Of a DNA stretch of 40,503 bases, positions 7,992-17,700 are shown one piece after another (within the stretch, counting starts at the first letter, position 1; each line of letters starts with the position of its first letter). A model generated the notes under the pieces. That model saw only the letters and a program-made list of their open reading frames with translations. It was not told the DNA's origin and ran no database searches. The stretch covers positions 1 to 40,503 of the forward strand of contig PDOP01000012.1 in the NCBI GenBank assembly GCA_002749205.1, read 5' to 3'. The translations under genes and the position numbers were made by a program. This DNA comes from Treponema sp. (GTDB taxonomy: Bacteria; Spirochaetota; Spirochaetia; Treponematales; Treponemataceae).

Positions 7992-8837
7992 TTAAAATTT
8001 AAAGAGCTTTGTCGCATTATTATAAACTTGTAAACAAAGCTCTTCTATTGAACAGCCCAACACACCCGCAACAAGCTCGTAAGTATGGCGAATATAAAGC
8101 GGGGTGTTGACTTTACCTCTATGCGGAGAAGGCGTCAAAAAAGGTGCATCCGTTTCCAAAAGAAGCTTGTCGTAAGGAATGCTTCGAATTAAACTTGCCG
8201 TCTTTTCTTTTTTTATATTCGTTTTTGGAAAGGTGCAGGTTCCCGAAAGCGAAATATACCAACCTCTTTTTGTAAACTCAAAAAGCTCTTCTTCCCCGTA
8301 AGAATAACAGTGCATAACGCCGTGATGATAAGCGCCTTTATCCATACAGTAAATCGTTTCTTCAAAAGCGTCCCTGCTGTGTATTATCATCGGCAAACCG
8401 AATTTTCGAGCCATCTCAATTTGCTTTTCAAACAAAAACTCTTCTGCCCCTGTGTCGATTGCACCGATTGCATTTCCGTCCTCGTCTTTAACCCCGTTTT
8501 CTCCGTTCCAATATCTGTCAAGCCCGCATTCGCCCAAAGCAAAAAATTCGGCGCCTTCTTTTAACGCAGTCTTAATATCCGCTTCCAATAGCCTTAATGC
8601 CGGCTCAGGGTTTTTAATGCTCTGTTTATCCGGCCAAATACCCGCTGAAAAATGAACAAAATCAGGCATAGTCGAAAAAGCATCTTTCGCCGCATTTTTG
8701 CGCCTCTGTAAATCGCCCGCTTCCGTTCCAATATCCAAAACAAACCTGTATTTTTCGTCCGCCATTTTTTTCGCTAATTTTTGCAATTCCTGTTCATCAA
8801 ATTTAGAAAAAATATGGCAATGCGTGTCCGAAAACAT
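7992..8837 (-). CDS. TatD-family metal-dependent hydrolase / DNase
   Basis: A 281-residue amidohydrolase-superfamily enzyme; TatD relatives are metal-dependent 3'-5' exonucleases, some acting in DNA repair. The metal-binding landmarks are in order: DTHCH (4-8), ALGECGLDRYW, MIIHSRDAFEET, VMHCYSYGEEE and LLLETDAPFLTPSPHRGK near the C-terminus. A 20-residue insert (WNGENGVKDEDGNAIGAI) follows the GLDRY motif. ATG 8837 has GGGGG just upstream and a clear promoter at 8862-8890. The precise substrate is not predictable. A family A repeat begins just upstream of the promoter. Confidence 0.9.
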   Translation of the reverse strand: MFSDTHCHIFSKFDEQELQKLAKKMADEKYRFVLDIGTEAGDLQRRKNAAKDAFSTMPDFVHFSAGIWPDKQSIKNPEPALRLLEADIKTALKEGAEFFALGECGLDRYWNGENGVKDEDGNAIGAIDTGAEEFLFEKQIEMARKFGLPMIIHSRDAFEETIYCMDKGAYHHGVMHCYSYGEEELFEFTKRGWYISLSGTCTFPKTNIKKEKTASLIRSIPYDKLLLETDAPFLTPSPHRGKVNTPLYIRHTYELVAGVLGCSIEELCLQVYNNATKLFKF

Positions 8838-8861
8838 AATACCCCCAAAATGCGATTTTGT

Positions 8862-8890
8862 ATTATATGTTAATAACGGGTAATTTTCAA
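8862..8890 (-). promoter_or_regulatory. Promoter of the TatD-family gene
   Basis: TTGAAA (8885-8890), 17 nt, consensus TATAAT (8862-8867) on the minus strand; the leader is about 18-20 nt and includes the GGGGG ribosome binding site. Confidence 0.75.
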
Positions 8891-8907
8891 GGACTATAAA
8901 ATCATTT

Positions 8908-9105
8908 GGGCGAATTTTTGCATTGTGATTTGAAAATATAGAAATTAAATAGCCTTAATTTACACAATGCAAAACACGGGCTATCCGCTTTAATTTTAAT
9001 GCCTCTCCTTTTTTTAAGTAGCAGTGTTTTCCGCTCTCGCTTCAACCACTGCTACTGCCGTATAAATCGGCATTAAAATTCCGCTTCTATCCCTTTCGCA
9101 AGCGG
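8908..9105 (+). repeat. Modular hairpin repeat A, copy 1 (nested form)
   Basis: Begins GGGCGAATTTTTGCATTG and contains the first hairpin (GCATTGTG / CACAATGC) followed by CGGGCTATCCGC. The second stem, TTTTAATGCC / GGCATTAAAA, encloses a further stem, GTAGCAGTG / CACTGCTAC, whose loop holds CGCTCTCGCTTC. It ends TTCTATCCCTTTCGC. Other copies place the core in line rather than inside a nested hairpin. Confidence 0.75.
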
Positions 9106-9180
9106 ATTTCTTGCATGATTTTTTTAAACAACAGCAATGCAAGACCCTTTAGAGAAAAACACTCAACAGTAAGTGATCTG

Positions 9181-9352
9181 CGGGAAATAAAAAAGAACAC
9201 CGGCCTGACATACTGATTCGTTTAACCTGTAGTGGCTCTTCGCCGTTATCCTTTTGTTTGCTTTTATTGACAGCAAAAGCGGCTCACAATGTGAGACGCT
9301 GATTATGTTTTGCAGAAAAAAACAAAAGATTTAAGGCGTGAGCGGGTTACAG
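9181..9352 (+). repeat. Composite repeat BCD, copy 2 (modules C and D only)
   Basis: Module C is partial: ACACCGGCCTGACATAC and TCGTTTAACCTG, the same length as the matching part of copy 3. Module D has the outer pair CGCC / GGCG (9241-9244 with 9335-9338) and CTTTTGTTT / AAACAAAAG (9251-9259 with 9320-9328). A central GGCTC...GAGAC hairpin follows, and the right end is GAGCGGGTT. No module B precedes it; repeat A copy 1 does. It fills the space to the mnmG stop. Confidence 0.75.
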
Positions 9353-9369
9353 AGCGATTAGCGATAAAT

Positions 9370-11253
9370 TTAAAGATGTACCATCAAAAGCATAATATCC
9401 GAGGGACGTATCCCCTGTATGCGTCCGGCTTGTCCCAGTGTTTCGGGGCAAACGGCTTTTAGTCTTGCCAGAGATTCGTTTGAGAGTCCTGAAACTTTTG
9501 TGTAATCGAAGTTATCGGGAATGCGGGTGTTTTCCATGCGTTTTACTTTGTCGATTCGTTTTTCTTGTGCGATAATATAGTCTTCATAGCGCATTTCAAG
9601 CTCGGCAAGTGCGAGTATTTGTTCAGGCTGTTTGCTGTCTTCAGGGGTTAAGATTGCTTCAAGCGGTATCTTTGGGTCATGGAGTGTTTGTGCAATTGTT
9701 TTTCCGAGATGTTTTTTCAGCTCAGGATAATCAGAACAAATTTCTGAAGTTATTTTTGTTTCTCGCCATTTTGAAATTATGCTTTCTTTAATTTTTTGTT
9801 TTTCTTCAAAACGCTCAAGTGCGGTTTGCGTTTGAAGCCCCACCTGATACGCTTTTTTTGTGAGCCTTTCGTCTGCATTGTTATGTCTTAGTTTGAGTCT
9901 GTATTCGGCTCGTGCCGTAAACATTCTGTACGGCTCGTCAACACCCTGCGTAATTAAATCGTCAATCATTACGCCGATGTACGCTTCGTTTCTGTTAAGC
10001 GTAAAGGGTGTGTATTTTTCGCTTGGGTGTTTTATGCTTCTTGAAAACAATGCGGCGTTAATTCCGGCAATAATACCCTGCCCGCCGGCTTCTTCATATC
10101 CTGATGTTCCGTTGATTTGACCCGCTGTAAAAAGCCCCGCAATGCGTCTAGTCTGTAATCCGGCGGTCAATTGCTCGGGGAATATATATGCGTAGTCAAC
10201 GGCATAGGCAGGGCGCGTAATTACCGCATTTTCAAGACCGGGTATTGTGTGTAAAAATTCCTGTTGAACATCTTCCGGCAAAGATGAAGAAAGCCCGTTA
10301 ATGTAAATCTCTTCGGTACTCATTCCCTCAGGCTCGATAAAAAGCTGGTGACGGTTTCGCTCGGAAAATTTGACAACCTTGTCTTCGATTGAAGGGCAGT
10401 ATCTGGCTCCTGTTGCTTTTATTCTTCCAGCAAATAAAGGCGAGCGGTCAATATTATCCCTGATAATTTGATGCGTCTTTTCGTTTGTGTAAGTTATGTA
10501 GCACTTTGCCACAGGACGATTTATTTCAGTGTGTGAAAATGAAAACGGCCTCATCACAGACTCGGCTTCCTGCTCTTCCATTTTTGAAAAATCCGCCGAT
10601 GAGCTGAGTACTCTGGACGGAGTACCTGTTTTAAGTCTGCCCATTTTAAAGCCTTTATTTGCCAGAGCGGTTCCAAGACCTACTGCGGCTCGCTCACCGA
10701 GTCTGCCATCTAAAGATTCGTATTCACCGATATATATCTTTCCTTCCAAAAAAGTACCCGATGCTATAATAACAGCCTTTGCCGAAAAAAAATGTCCGCG
10801 CTCGGTTTTTACCCCCTGCACTGCCCCGTTTTCTACAATGCCGGAGGGGCTTGTATTCGAGCATACAACATCAACTACCGTGTCTTGAAAAATACGCAAA
10901 CCCTTTTGAAGTTCTAAACTGTGTTTTGCAAGCTGAGCATACAAAAACTTATCCGCCTGCACCCTTGGAGCTTGAACGGCAGGGCCTCTGCTTTTATTCA
11001 AAAGACGATACTGTATCATCGAAGCATCGGCGAGCTTTCCCATCTGCCCGCCAAGCGCGTCAATTTCTCTGACTATGTTTCCCTTTGCAATTCCGCCGAT
11101 TGACGGGTTGCATGAAAGCCTTCCGATGCTGTCAAGGGTTTGCGTAATCAAAAGAACACTTTCGCCCATTCTGGCTCCGGCAAGGGCGGCTTCAATTCCG
11201 GCATGTCCGCCGCCTACAACGATTATATCATAGTCAGAAAATCTTCTACTCAT
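9370..11253 (-). CDS. mnmG: tRNA uridine 5-carboxymethylaminomethyl modification enzyme MnmG (GidA)
   Basis: With MnmE, installs the carboxymethylaminomethyl group on wobble uridine U34 of several tRNAs, using FAD. Full length at 627 residues. The FAD-binding Rossmann motif VVGGGHAGIEAALAGARMG begins at residue 12. SCNPSIGGIAKGNIVREID and RGPAVQAPRVQADK follow, then YCPSIEDKVVKF, the second glycine-rich block GTSGYEEAGGQGIIAGINAA and a helical C-terminus ending near SGLSNESLARLKAVCPETLG. ATG 11253 follows AGG by a normal distance. The partner mnmE is not in the window. It is the third gene of a minus-strand run after guaB and a glutaredoxin-like gene (19 bp gap), probably one operon. Confidence 0.97.
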   Translation of the reverse strand: MSRRFSDYDIIVVGGGHAGIEAALAGARMGESVLLITQTLDSIGRLSCNPSIGGIAKGNIVREIDALGGQMGKLADASMIQYRLLNKSRGPAVQAPRVQADKFLYAQLAKHSLELQKGLRIFQDTVVDVVCSNTSPSGIVENGAVQGVKTERGHFFSAKAVIIASGTFLEGKIYIGEYESLDGRLGERAAVGLGTALANKGFKMGRLKTGTPSRVLSSSADFSKMEEQEAESVMRPFSFSHTEINRPVAKCYITYTNEKTHQIIRDNIDRSPLFAGRIKATGARYCPSIEDKVVKFSERNRHQLFIEPEGMSTEEIYINGLSSSLPEDVQQEFLHTIPGLENAVITRPAYAVDYAYIFPEQLTAGLQTRRIAGLFTAGQINGTSGYEEAGGQGIIAGINAALFSRSIKHPSEKYTPFTLNRNEAYIGVMIDDLITQGVDEPYRMFTARAEYRLKLRHNNADERLTKKAYQVGLQTQTALERFEEKQKIKESIISKWRETKITSEICSDYPELKKHLGKTIAQTLHDPKIPLEAILTPEDSKQPEQILALAELEMRYEDYIIAQEKRIDKVKRMENTRIPDNFDYTKVSGLSNESLARLKAVCPETLGQAGRIQGIRPSDIMLLMVHL

Positions 11254-11272
11254 AGTAAACCTAATTTAAATA

Positions 11273-11548
11273 TTACAAAAATTCGGAAAGGTCGGTATTT
11301 TCAATATCGAAAATAAATCTATTTCCGTTATCGCACATTAAACAAGGTATGCCTATAATACCTCTATTTTTTAGTTCATCAAAATCAGAATTGTTATCTC
11401 GAAATTTCAAAAAAAATTTCAAGTGCGATAAATTGTCGGTAATATTAAAATACTCAAATTTAACACCTTTGCTTTCAAGATATTCTTTTGCCGGCGTACA
11501 ATGAGTGCATAAAGGACTTCCGAACAAAATCAATGCTTTTTTTGACAT
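11273..11548 (-). CDS. Glutaredoxin/thioredoxin-fold small protein
   Basis: A 91-residue cytoplasmic protein with a thioredoxin-fold pattern: a short beta strand (KALILFG), the active-site motif CTHC (14-17), a helix (PAKEYLESKG) and a later cis-proline block, GIPCLMCDNG. The spacing fits a glutaredoxin-like reductase, though the Cys-Thr-His-Cys site is unlike the usual Cys-Pro-Tyr-Cys. A substrate is not evident. AGGAGAGG precedes the ATG. It sits between guaB (11 bp after its stop) and mnmG (19 bp before its start), so co-expression is likely. A second Cys-x-x-Cys-like pair (CLMC) near the C-terminus could add a redox or metal role. Confidence 0.75.
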   Translation of the reverse strand: MSKKALILFGSPLCTHCTPAKEYLESKGVKFEYFNITDNLSHLKFFLKFRDNNSDFDELKNRGIIGIPCLMCDNGNRFIFDIENTDLSEFL

Positions 11549-11559
11549 CTCAACCTCTC

Positions 11560-13074
11560 CTAAAAATCATGTCTTTCGGTATTGTTTATATCTTTAAGAA
11601 TAACATCGTGGGCACCGCCTTCAGCAATACTTGAAGCCGAAACTCTGGTAAGTTTGGCATTATTGCGTAACTCGCTTAAAGTCAGCACACCGCAATTGCA
11701 CATAGTCGACTTTATCTTTTTTAAAGTAACATTTAAACTGTCATGTAATTTACCGGCATAAGGAACATAAGAATCAACACCCTCTTCAAACGACAGCTTT
11801 TGCGCGCCACCTGAATCATAGCGTTGCCAATTTCTTGCACGCGCGGAGCCTTCACCCCAATACTCTTTCATATAACTGCCATTAACCAAAAACCTGTTTG
11901 TCGGACTTTCATCAAAGCGGGCAAAATACCTGCCGAGCATACAAAAGTCTGCACCCATTGCAAGCGCAAGCGTAATATGATAATCGAACACAATACCGCC
12001 GTCAGAGCAAATCGGGATATACACGCCCGTTTTTTTATAATAATCATCACGAGCCTTTGCTACCTCGATAACGGAAGTTGCCTGCCCGCGACCTATACCC
12101 TTTGTTTCCCGCGTTATACAAATAGAGCCGCCGCCTATACCGACTTTTATAAAGTCGGCTCCGGCATCTGCCAAAAAATTAAAACCGTCAGCATCAACAA
12201 CATTACCGGCACCGACAGGAACCGAATCTCCGTATTTTTCTTTTACGAACTCAATAGTCTTTTTTTGCCATTCGGAAAAACCTTCCGAAGAATCCAAACA
12301 AAGAACATCAACGCCGGCTTCAACCAACGCAGGAATTCGCTTTTCGTAATCACGCGTATTTACACCCGCACCGACTACATATCGTTTTTCGTCATCTAAA
12401 AGAGCAAACGGATTTTCCTGATTGTTCTCGTAATCCTTTCTGAAAACAAACGCAACCAAATTTCCTGCTTTATCCAAAACGGGAAGCGAATTAAGTTTAT
12501 GCTCCCAAATTCGGTCATTAGCCTCAGTTAAGGTTACCCCTTCGCAAGCGGTGCTAAGCTGTGATATAGGAGTCATCAAATCAGAAACCTTAGCCGACAA
12601 AGGAGTCTTGCCCTCACGATAATCTCGCCCCGTAATCACACCCAATAGCTTTCCGTGTGCCTTACCGTCATCTGTAACTGCAACAGTAGTGTGCCCCGTT
12701 TTTTGACGCAACGCCAAAACATCATGCAAAGTTGCGGACTCGCAAACATTCGAATCACTTTCAACAAAACCCGCCTTATAATTTTTCACACGCGAAATCA
12801 TGGCGGCCTGACTTTCAATTGACTGCGAGCAAAAAACAAACGAAACGCCACCTTCACGAGCCAACGCAATCGCCATCTTATCATCTGAAACAGACTGCAT
12901 AATCGCCGAAACAAGCGGAGTATTCAAACTAATCTTTGCCTCCTCGCCCGCCTTAAACCGCGTAAGCGGAGTCTTTAAATCCACATTCTCCGGCGTATGC
13001 CTGCAAGAACTGTAACCGGGTACCAAAAGATATTCATTAAATGTATGTGAAGGTTCATCATAAAAAAAAGCCAT
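11560..13074 (-). CDS. guaB: Inosine-5'-monophosphate dehydrogenase
   Basis: Oxidises IMP to XMP with NAD, the committed step of guanine nucleotide synthesis. The 504-residue protein has the barrel start [20 protein letters not shown] (51-70), two CBS domains (about 105-225), the catalytic loop [12 protein letters not shown] with Cys319, and the flap Arg418-Tyr419 in RARNWQRYD. From memory, it is colinear with the Tritrichomonas foetus enzyme, even in residue numbers: the N-terminal [44 protein letters not shown] and the C-terminal EGGAHDVI. The start is ATG 13074, five bases after GGGAG; this start also gives the matching numbering. First gene of the guaB, glutaredoxin-like, mnmG run. Confidence 0.95.
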   Translation of the reverse strand: MAFFYDEPSHTFNEYLLVPGYSSCRHTPENVDLKTPLTRFKAGEEAKISLNTPLVSAIMQSVSDDKMAIALAREGGVSFVFCSQSIESQAAMISRVKNYKAGFVESDSNVCESATLHDVLALRQKTGHTTVAVTDDGKAHGKLLGVITGRDYREGKTPLSAKVSDLMTPISQLSTACEGVTLTEANDRIWEHKLNSLPVLDKAGNLVAFVFRKDYENNQENPFALLDDEKRYVVGAGVNTRDYEKRIPALVEAGVDVLCLDSSEGFSEWQKKTIEFVKEKYGDSVPVGAGNVVDADGFNFLADAGADFIKVGIGGGSICITRETKGIGRGQATSVIEVAKARDDYYKKTGVYIPICSDGGIVFDYHITLALAMGADFCMLGRYFARFDESPTNRFLVNGSYMKEYWGEGSARARNWQRYDSGGAQKLSFEEGVDSYVPYAGKLHDSLNVTLKKIKSTMCNCGVLTLSELRNNAKLTRVSASSIAEGGAHDVILKDINNTERHDF

Positions 13075-13156
13075 ACGAACTCCCAAAAATTTCTGACCAT
13101 TTTAAACGCTTTTTCCATAAAAGTCAAGCAAAATTTAAAATGCTTATAAATTTATG

Positions 13157-13202
13157 AGCCGGAAAGAAAGTTGTTTTTTATAAAACAATTTTCTTTCCGG
13201 CT
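13157..13202. repeat. Strong 21-bp hairpin between guaB and rnz
   Basis: AGCCGGAAAGAAA (13157-13169) pairs perfectly with TTTCTTTCCGGCT (13190-13202). The stem continues inward through TTGTTTT / AAAACAA. There is no T-run outside the stem. It abuts the D end of BCD copy 3 and may be another variable hairpin of the same system. Confidence 0.6.
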
Positions 13203-13204
13203 TG

Positions 13205-13508
13205 GAAACCCGCTCCCGCCTTAAATCTTTTGTTTTTTGCCGCCAAACATAATCAGCGTCTCACATAGTGAGTCGCTTCTACTGCGAGAAAAAGCAAACA
13301 AAAGGATAACGGCGCTCGCCAAACGCAGCTTAACCGATGCGGTAAAACAGTCCGGTATTCTGTTCAATCTTCCCGTTTTAAAACCGCTTAGTCCGGCGTT
13401 CAAGTTTTATGTTAAGCGTTCAGGTTGGGTTGGGGGGTAGCGAAAAAAAAATGGGGGCAGTTTCAGAACTGAGCCCATTTTTTTGAAGCGAGGGGGAGAC
13501 ACCCCCTC
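13205..13508 (-). repeat. Composite hairpin repeat BCD, copy 3 (complete)
   Basis: Reading the minus strand, module B (13508 to 13432) holds a hairpin based on AAAATGGGC / CCCCATTTT with inner CAGTT / AACTG. Module C repeats the 50-bp GCTTAACATAAAACTTGAAC...ACGGGAAG block of copy 1 almost exactly, then ACCGGACTGTTTTAC. Module D has CGCC / GGCG (13311-13314 with 13217-13220) and CTTTTGTTT / AAACAAAAG across 13227-13235 and 13296-13304, with a central CTCACTATGTGAG. Left terminal box CCCCCTCGCTT is 13486-13496. It lies between divergent guaB and rnz. Confidence 0.8.
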
Positions 13509-13533
13509 ATTAAAAAAAATTAGTTAAACCGTA

Positions 13534-13562
13534 TTGTTTGTTTTTTTGTTTTGCTATATAAT
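13534..13562 (+). promoter_or_regulatory. Promoter of rnz; very short leader
   Basis: TTGTTT (13534-13539), 17 nt, TATAAT (13557-13562), then eight bases to ATG 13571. The leader would be about 0-3 nt, and no Shine-Dalgarno sequence is present. Confidence 0.6.
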
Positions 13563-13570
13563 TAGCGGCT

Positions 13571-14497
13571 ATGAATTTGGAAGCATTTATTTTAGGATGC
13601 GGGGGAATGATGCCTCTGCCACATAGGCATTTAACTTCTGCAATGTTGCGCCGAGACGGCGATTTGTTTTTGTTCGATGCAGGAGAGGGGACTCAGGTTG
13701 CTCTTAGAAAGCTAAATCTAAAATGGAAAAAAATCAGCGCTATTTTTATCAGCCATACCCACGCCGACCATATCACGGGGTTGCCCGGACTTTTGATGCT
13801 ATCATCGCAGGTAGACAGAGACGAGCCGCTTTATATTATCGGGCCGCCGAAAGTAAAAGACTATGTTGAAAGCAGTCGGCAAGTTTTGGATATGTATATC
13901 AATTACGAAATCATTGTAAAGCAAGATTCTAAGCCGGGTGTTGTTTTTGAAGGAAAGGATTTTACTGTCAGGTCTTTTAAGCTTGACCACACAAAACCCT
14001 GCCACGGGTACACTTTTGAAGAGCATACCAGACCCGGTGAGTTTAATCCCGATGAAGCAAGGCGACTTGGAGTGCCTTGCGGGCCGCTTTGGGCAAAGTT
14101 GCAATCGGGACAATCCGTGCAGGCAGAAGACGGCTCGACAGTTCTGCCCGAGCAAGTTTTGGGGCATGCGAGAAAGGGGCGAAAATTCAGCTTTGTAACC
14201 GATACGGCTTATCTGCCCGGTATTGCAGAGGAAGTAAAAAATTCCGACTTTTTAGTCTGCGAGGGCATGTTTGAAGAAGGGCTTGAAAAAGATGCCGCCG
14301 AAAAAAAGCACATGACTTGCACTCAGGCGGCTCAAGTTGCCAAAGATGCCTGCGTAAAAAAAATGGCTTTAATTCATTACAGTCCACGTTACACCAACTA
14401 CCAGCTCAAAAAAATGCTTGAATCGGCGAGGAAGATTTTTCCGCAAACGGTTTTGTCAAAAGACGGCATGTCTTTAAATATCGAATACGAAGATTAA
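13571..14497 (+). CDS. rnz: Ribonuclease Z
   Basis: A metallo-beta-lactamase-fold endonuclease that trims tRNA 3' ends, especially for tRNAs without an encoded CCA. The tRNA in this window, at 32416-32489, lacks CCA. The 308-residue protein has the histidine motif SHTHADHITGLPGLL (H62, H64, D66, H67), the start FILGCGGMMPLPHRH, FDAGEGTQVALR, SFKLDHTKPCHGYTFEE, FVTDTAYLPG, and the HMT...AQVAKDA and LIHYSPRY blocks with the remaining metal ligands. It is a close fit to the short bacterial RNase Z. The gene stands alone behind its own promoter, and a 22-bp hairpin follows about 65 bp after its stop. Confidence 0.93.
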   Translation: MNLEAFILGCGGMMPLPHRHLTSAMLRRDGDLFLFDAGEGTQVALRKLNLKWKKISAIFISHTHADHITGLPGLLMLSSQVDRDEPLYIIGPPKVKDYVESSRQVLDMYINYEIIVKQDSKPGVVFEGKDFTVRSFKLDHTKPCHGYTFEEHTRPGEFNPDEARRLGVPCGPLWAKLQSGQSVQAEDGSTVLPEQVLGHARKGRKFSFVTDTAYLPGIAEEVKNSDFLVCEGMFEEGLEKDAAEKKHMTCTQAAQVAKDACVKKMALIHYSPRYTNYQLKKMLESARKIFPQTVLSKDGMSLNIEYED

Positions 14498-14562
14498 CCT
14501 GATTTTTCCTCATAAAATTCGGAATATCCAAAGTCGTAAAATCTTACGAGAGCATATTGTAA

Positions 14563-14610
14563 AATTGAGGCACTTGCAAAACTCAGACGAGTTTTGCAAG
14601 TGCCTCAATT
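14563..14610. repeat. Repeat E, copy 3: 22-bp perfect stem with AGAC loop
   Basis: TTGAGGCACTTGCAAAACTC (14565-14584) pairs perfectly with 14589-14608, extended to 14563/14610 by AA/TT, around AGAC. With the last stem bases the loop region reads CTCAGACGAG, matching the loop of E copies 1 and 2 although the stem sequence differs. There is no T-run. It could stop rnz transcripts or stand upstream of the PFOR promoter. Confidence 0.75.
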
Positions 14611-14666
14611 ACCTCAACTATTGCTAAAATCTTCATTTAATAGTTTAAATAATATTTTAAAAGGGC

Positions 14667-14695
14667 TTGAATAAAATGCTGTTTAGCAGTATTAT
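14667..14695 (+). promoter_or_regulatory. Promoter of the pyruvate:ferredoxin oxidoreductase gene
   Basis: TTGAAT (14667-14672), 17 nt, TATTAT (14690-14695); the leader is about 56 nt and includes AAAGGA before the ATG. Confidence 0.65.
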
Positions 14696-14758
14696 ACAAT
14701 CGGGTATGCTCTATTTATTTGAGTATTGAGACTTTTTTTTTAACGAAAGGATGGAAAT

Positions 14759-17700
14759 ATGTCAGAAAAAAATCTTGTTATGATTGATGGTAACGCTGCT
14801 GCCGGTCATGTAGCTCATGCTTTAAGTGAGGTTATTGCGATTTATCCGATTACCCCTTCAAGCCCAATGGGTGAAATTGCAGACGAGTATTCAGCGCGAG
14901 GAAGAAAAAACATTTGGGGAACAGTCCCCGATGTTGTTGAATTACAATCCGAGGGAGGAGCCTCAGGTGCGGTACACGGCGCATTGACAACAGGTGCTTT
15001 GTCCAGTACTTTTACGGCATCTCAAGGATTGCTGTTGATGATTCCAAATATGTACAAAATTGCCGGTGAAGCAACCAGCACGGTATTTCATGTTGCCGCA
15101 CGCTCACTTGCAACCAGTGCTCTTTCAATTTTCGGTGATCATCAAGATGTTATGGCCTGTAGACAAACAGGTTGGGCTATGCTGGCTTCAAACAGTGTTC
15201 AGGAAGTTATGGATTTCGCGACTATTGCGCATGCGGCAACGCTCGAAGCAAGAGTGCCGTTTTTACACTTCTTTGACGGATTTAGAACTTCGCACGAAAT
15301 TCAAAAGATAGAAGAAGTTTCATATGAAACTATGGGCGAAATGGTTGACGATAAATATGTTCGAGAGCACAGAAAGCGAGGGTTGACCCCTGAAGCCCCT
15401 CTGGTACGCGGCACTGCGCAAAATCCCGATGTTTATTTCCAGGGTATTGAAACCAGAAACAATCTATATGTTGCAACTCCGGAAATAGTCCAGAAAAAAA
15501 TGGATAAGTTTGCCGAGCTTACAGGCAGGCAGTACCATCTGTTCGACTATGTCGGTGCAGAGGATGCAGAAAATGTTATTATTTTGATGGGTTCAGGAGC
15601 AGATACGGTTGCCGAAACGGTTGAATACCTAAATGCAAACGGCGGAAAATACGGTATGATAAAAGTCAGACTTTACAGACCATTTTCTGCAGAAACATTT
15701 GTTAAGGCATTGCCTGCCACAGTTAAAGGCATAGCAGTACTTGACAGAACAAAAGAACCCGGCTCGCTAGGTGAACCGCTTTATTTAGATGTAAGAACAG
15801 CAATCGGTGAAATGCAAGCCACAGGAAAATGCCCATTTAAAGGCTATCCTGTTGTAGTCGGCGGTCGCTACGGCTTGGGCTCCAAAGAGTTCACACCGGC
15901 TATGGTAAGAGCTGTTTTTGCTAACCTTGAAGGCGAAAAGAAAGACAGCTTTACGGTTGGTATCGAAGACGATGTTTCAAATAAGAGTTTAAAAATCGAT
16001 ACAAGTTTCGGACTAGAAGACAAAGATATGCACCAAGCCATGTTCTATGGTTTGGGCTCGGACGGAACTGTCGGTGCAAACAAAAACTCAATCAAAATTA
16101 TTGGTGAAGCAACAGAGAACAAGGTACAGGCTTACTTCTCTTATGACAGTAAGAAATCAGGCGGTATCACTATTTCTCACTTGAGGTTCGGCAAAAAGCC
16201 AATCCGCAAACCTTATTTGATTACGCAAGCGGACTTTGTAGCCTGTCATAAATTCACTTATGTAGAAACTTACGACATGCTTAAAACATTGAAAAAAGGC
16301 GGAACATTCCTTTTGAACGCTCCATTCGGTAAAGATGAAATTTGGGACAAAATTCCTGTTGAGCTTCAAAAAGAGATTATCGAAAAAGAAGCTAAGTTCT
16401 ATGTTATTGATGCTATGGACATTGCGGAAAAAGCCCAGATGGGTACAAGAATCAATGTTATAATGCAAACAGCCTTTTTCAAAATTTTCGGTATTCTACC
16501 TGAAGATGAAGCGGTTTCGCTCATCAAGAAATTCATCGAAAAAACATACGGCAAAAAAGGACCTGAAATCGTTCAAAAGAACATTGTAACAATTGATATG
16601 GCGTTGGACGGAATTCAGCAGGTTGATTATCCAAAGACAGCGTCAAGCTCAATTCATAAACACGCCGCAATGACTTCAGATGCACCTAAATATGTTAAAG
16701 ATGTACTCGGAAAAATGGCATTAAACGAAGGAGACGGTGTTAAAGTTAGCGAAATGCCAATAGACGGCTCGTTCCCGACTGCCACCACACAGTATGAAAA
16801 AAGAGCAATTGCGGAAAAAATACCAATTTGGAAGTCCGATATTTGTATTCAGTGTGGACAATGTGCTTTCGTTTGTCCTCATGCGGCAATCCGTATGAAG
16901 GCGTATCCGGCTGAAGGCTTAAAAGACGCTCCCGAAAACTTCCACAGTTGCGATTATAAGGGCAAGGAATTCGATTCGGCGAAATTTACAATACAGGTTT
17001 CCGCTGAAGACTGTACAGGCTGTGGACTTTGTGTTGAGCAGTGTCCTGCAAAATCAAAAGAAGACCCAACAGTTAAAGCAATCAATATGCAAGACTTTGT
17101 TGCTAACAGAAAAGTTGAAGCAGAAAACTGGAAGCATTTTTTCAAACTGCCTAATCCTGATGCAAGCAAGCTAAACTTAAATGCCCCTAAGGGTATTGTT
17201 ATGAAACAACCGTTGTTTGAATTTTCCGGTGCTTGTGCAGGTTGTGGTGAAACACCTTATGTAAGGTTGCTTTCTCAGCTGTTCGGCGACAGGGCGATAA
17301 TTGCCAATGCAACAGGTTGTTCATCAATCTATGGCGGTAACTTGCCTACAACACCTTATGCTAAACGAACTGACGGCAGAGGACCGGCTTGGTCTAATTC
17401 ACTGTTTGAAGATGCCGCAGAGTTCGGCTACGGTATGCGTTTAACAAGCGATAAACTTGCAGAATACGCTCGTGAAGTTGCAGTAAAGGCAAAGGAAAAA
17501 GGAATTGCTGTCGCAACTATCGACAAGATTTTAAATAACGCACAGGAAGATGATGCTCAGATTGAAGAGCAACGCAGAAATATTGAAGAATTAGAAAAAG
17601 AGCTTGCATCTTCAAAAGACAGTATAGCCGAAGAGCTTCTTTCACTTAAAGACCACTTTATCAAACGCTCTGTTTGGATTTTAGGTGGAGACGGTTGGGC

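Noticed and set aside
8908..9352. Long overlapping open frames and hairpins considered as CRISPR or IS remnants
   Set aside because: There are no regularly spaced direct repeats, no transposase fragments and no target duplications visible; the pattern is explained by the repeat families.
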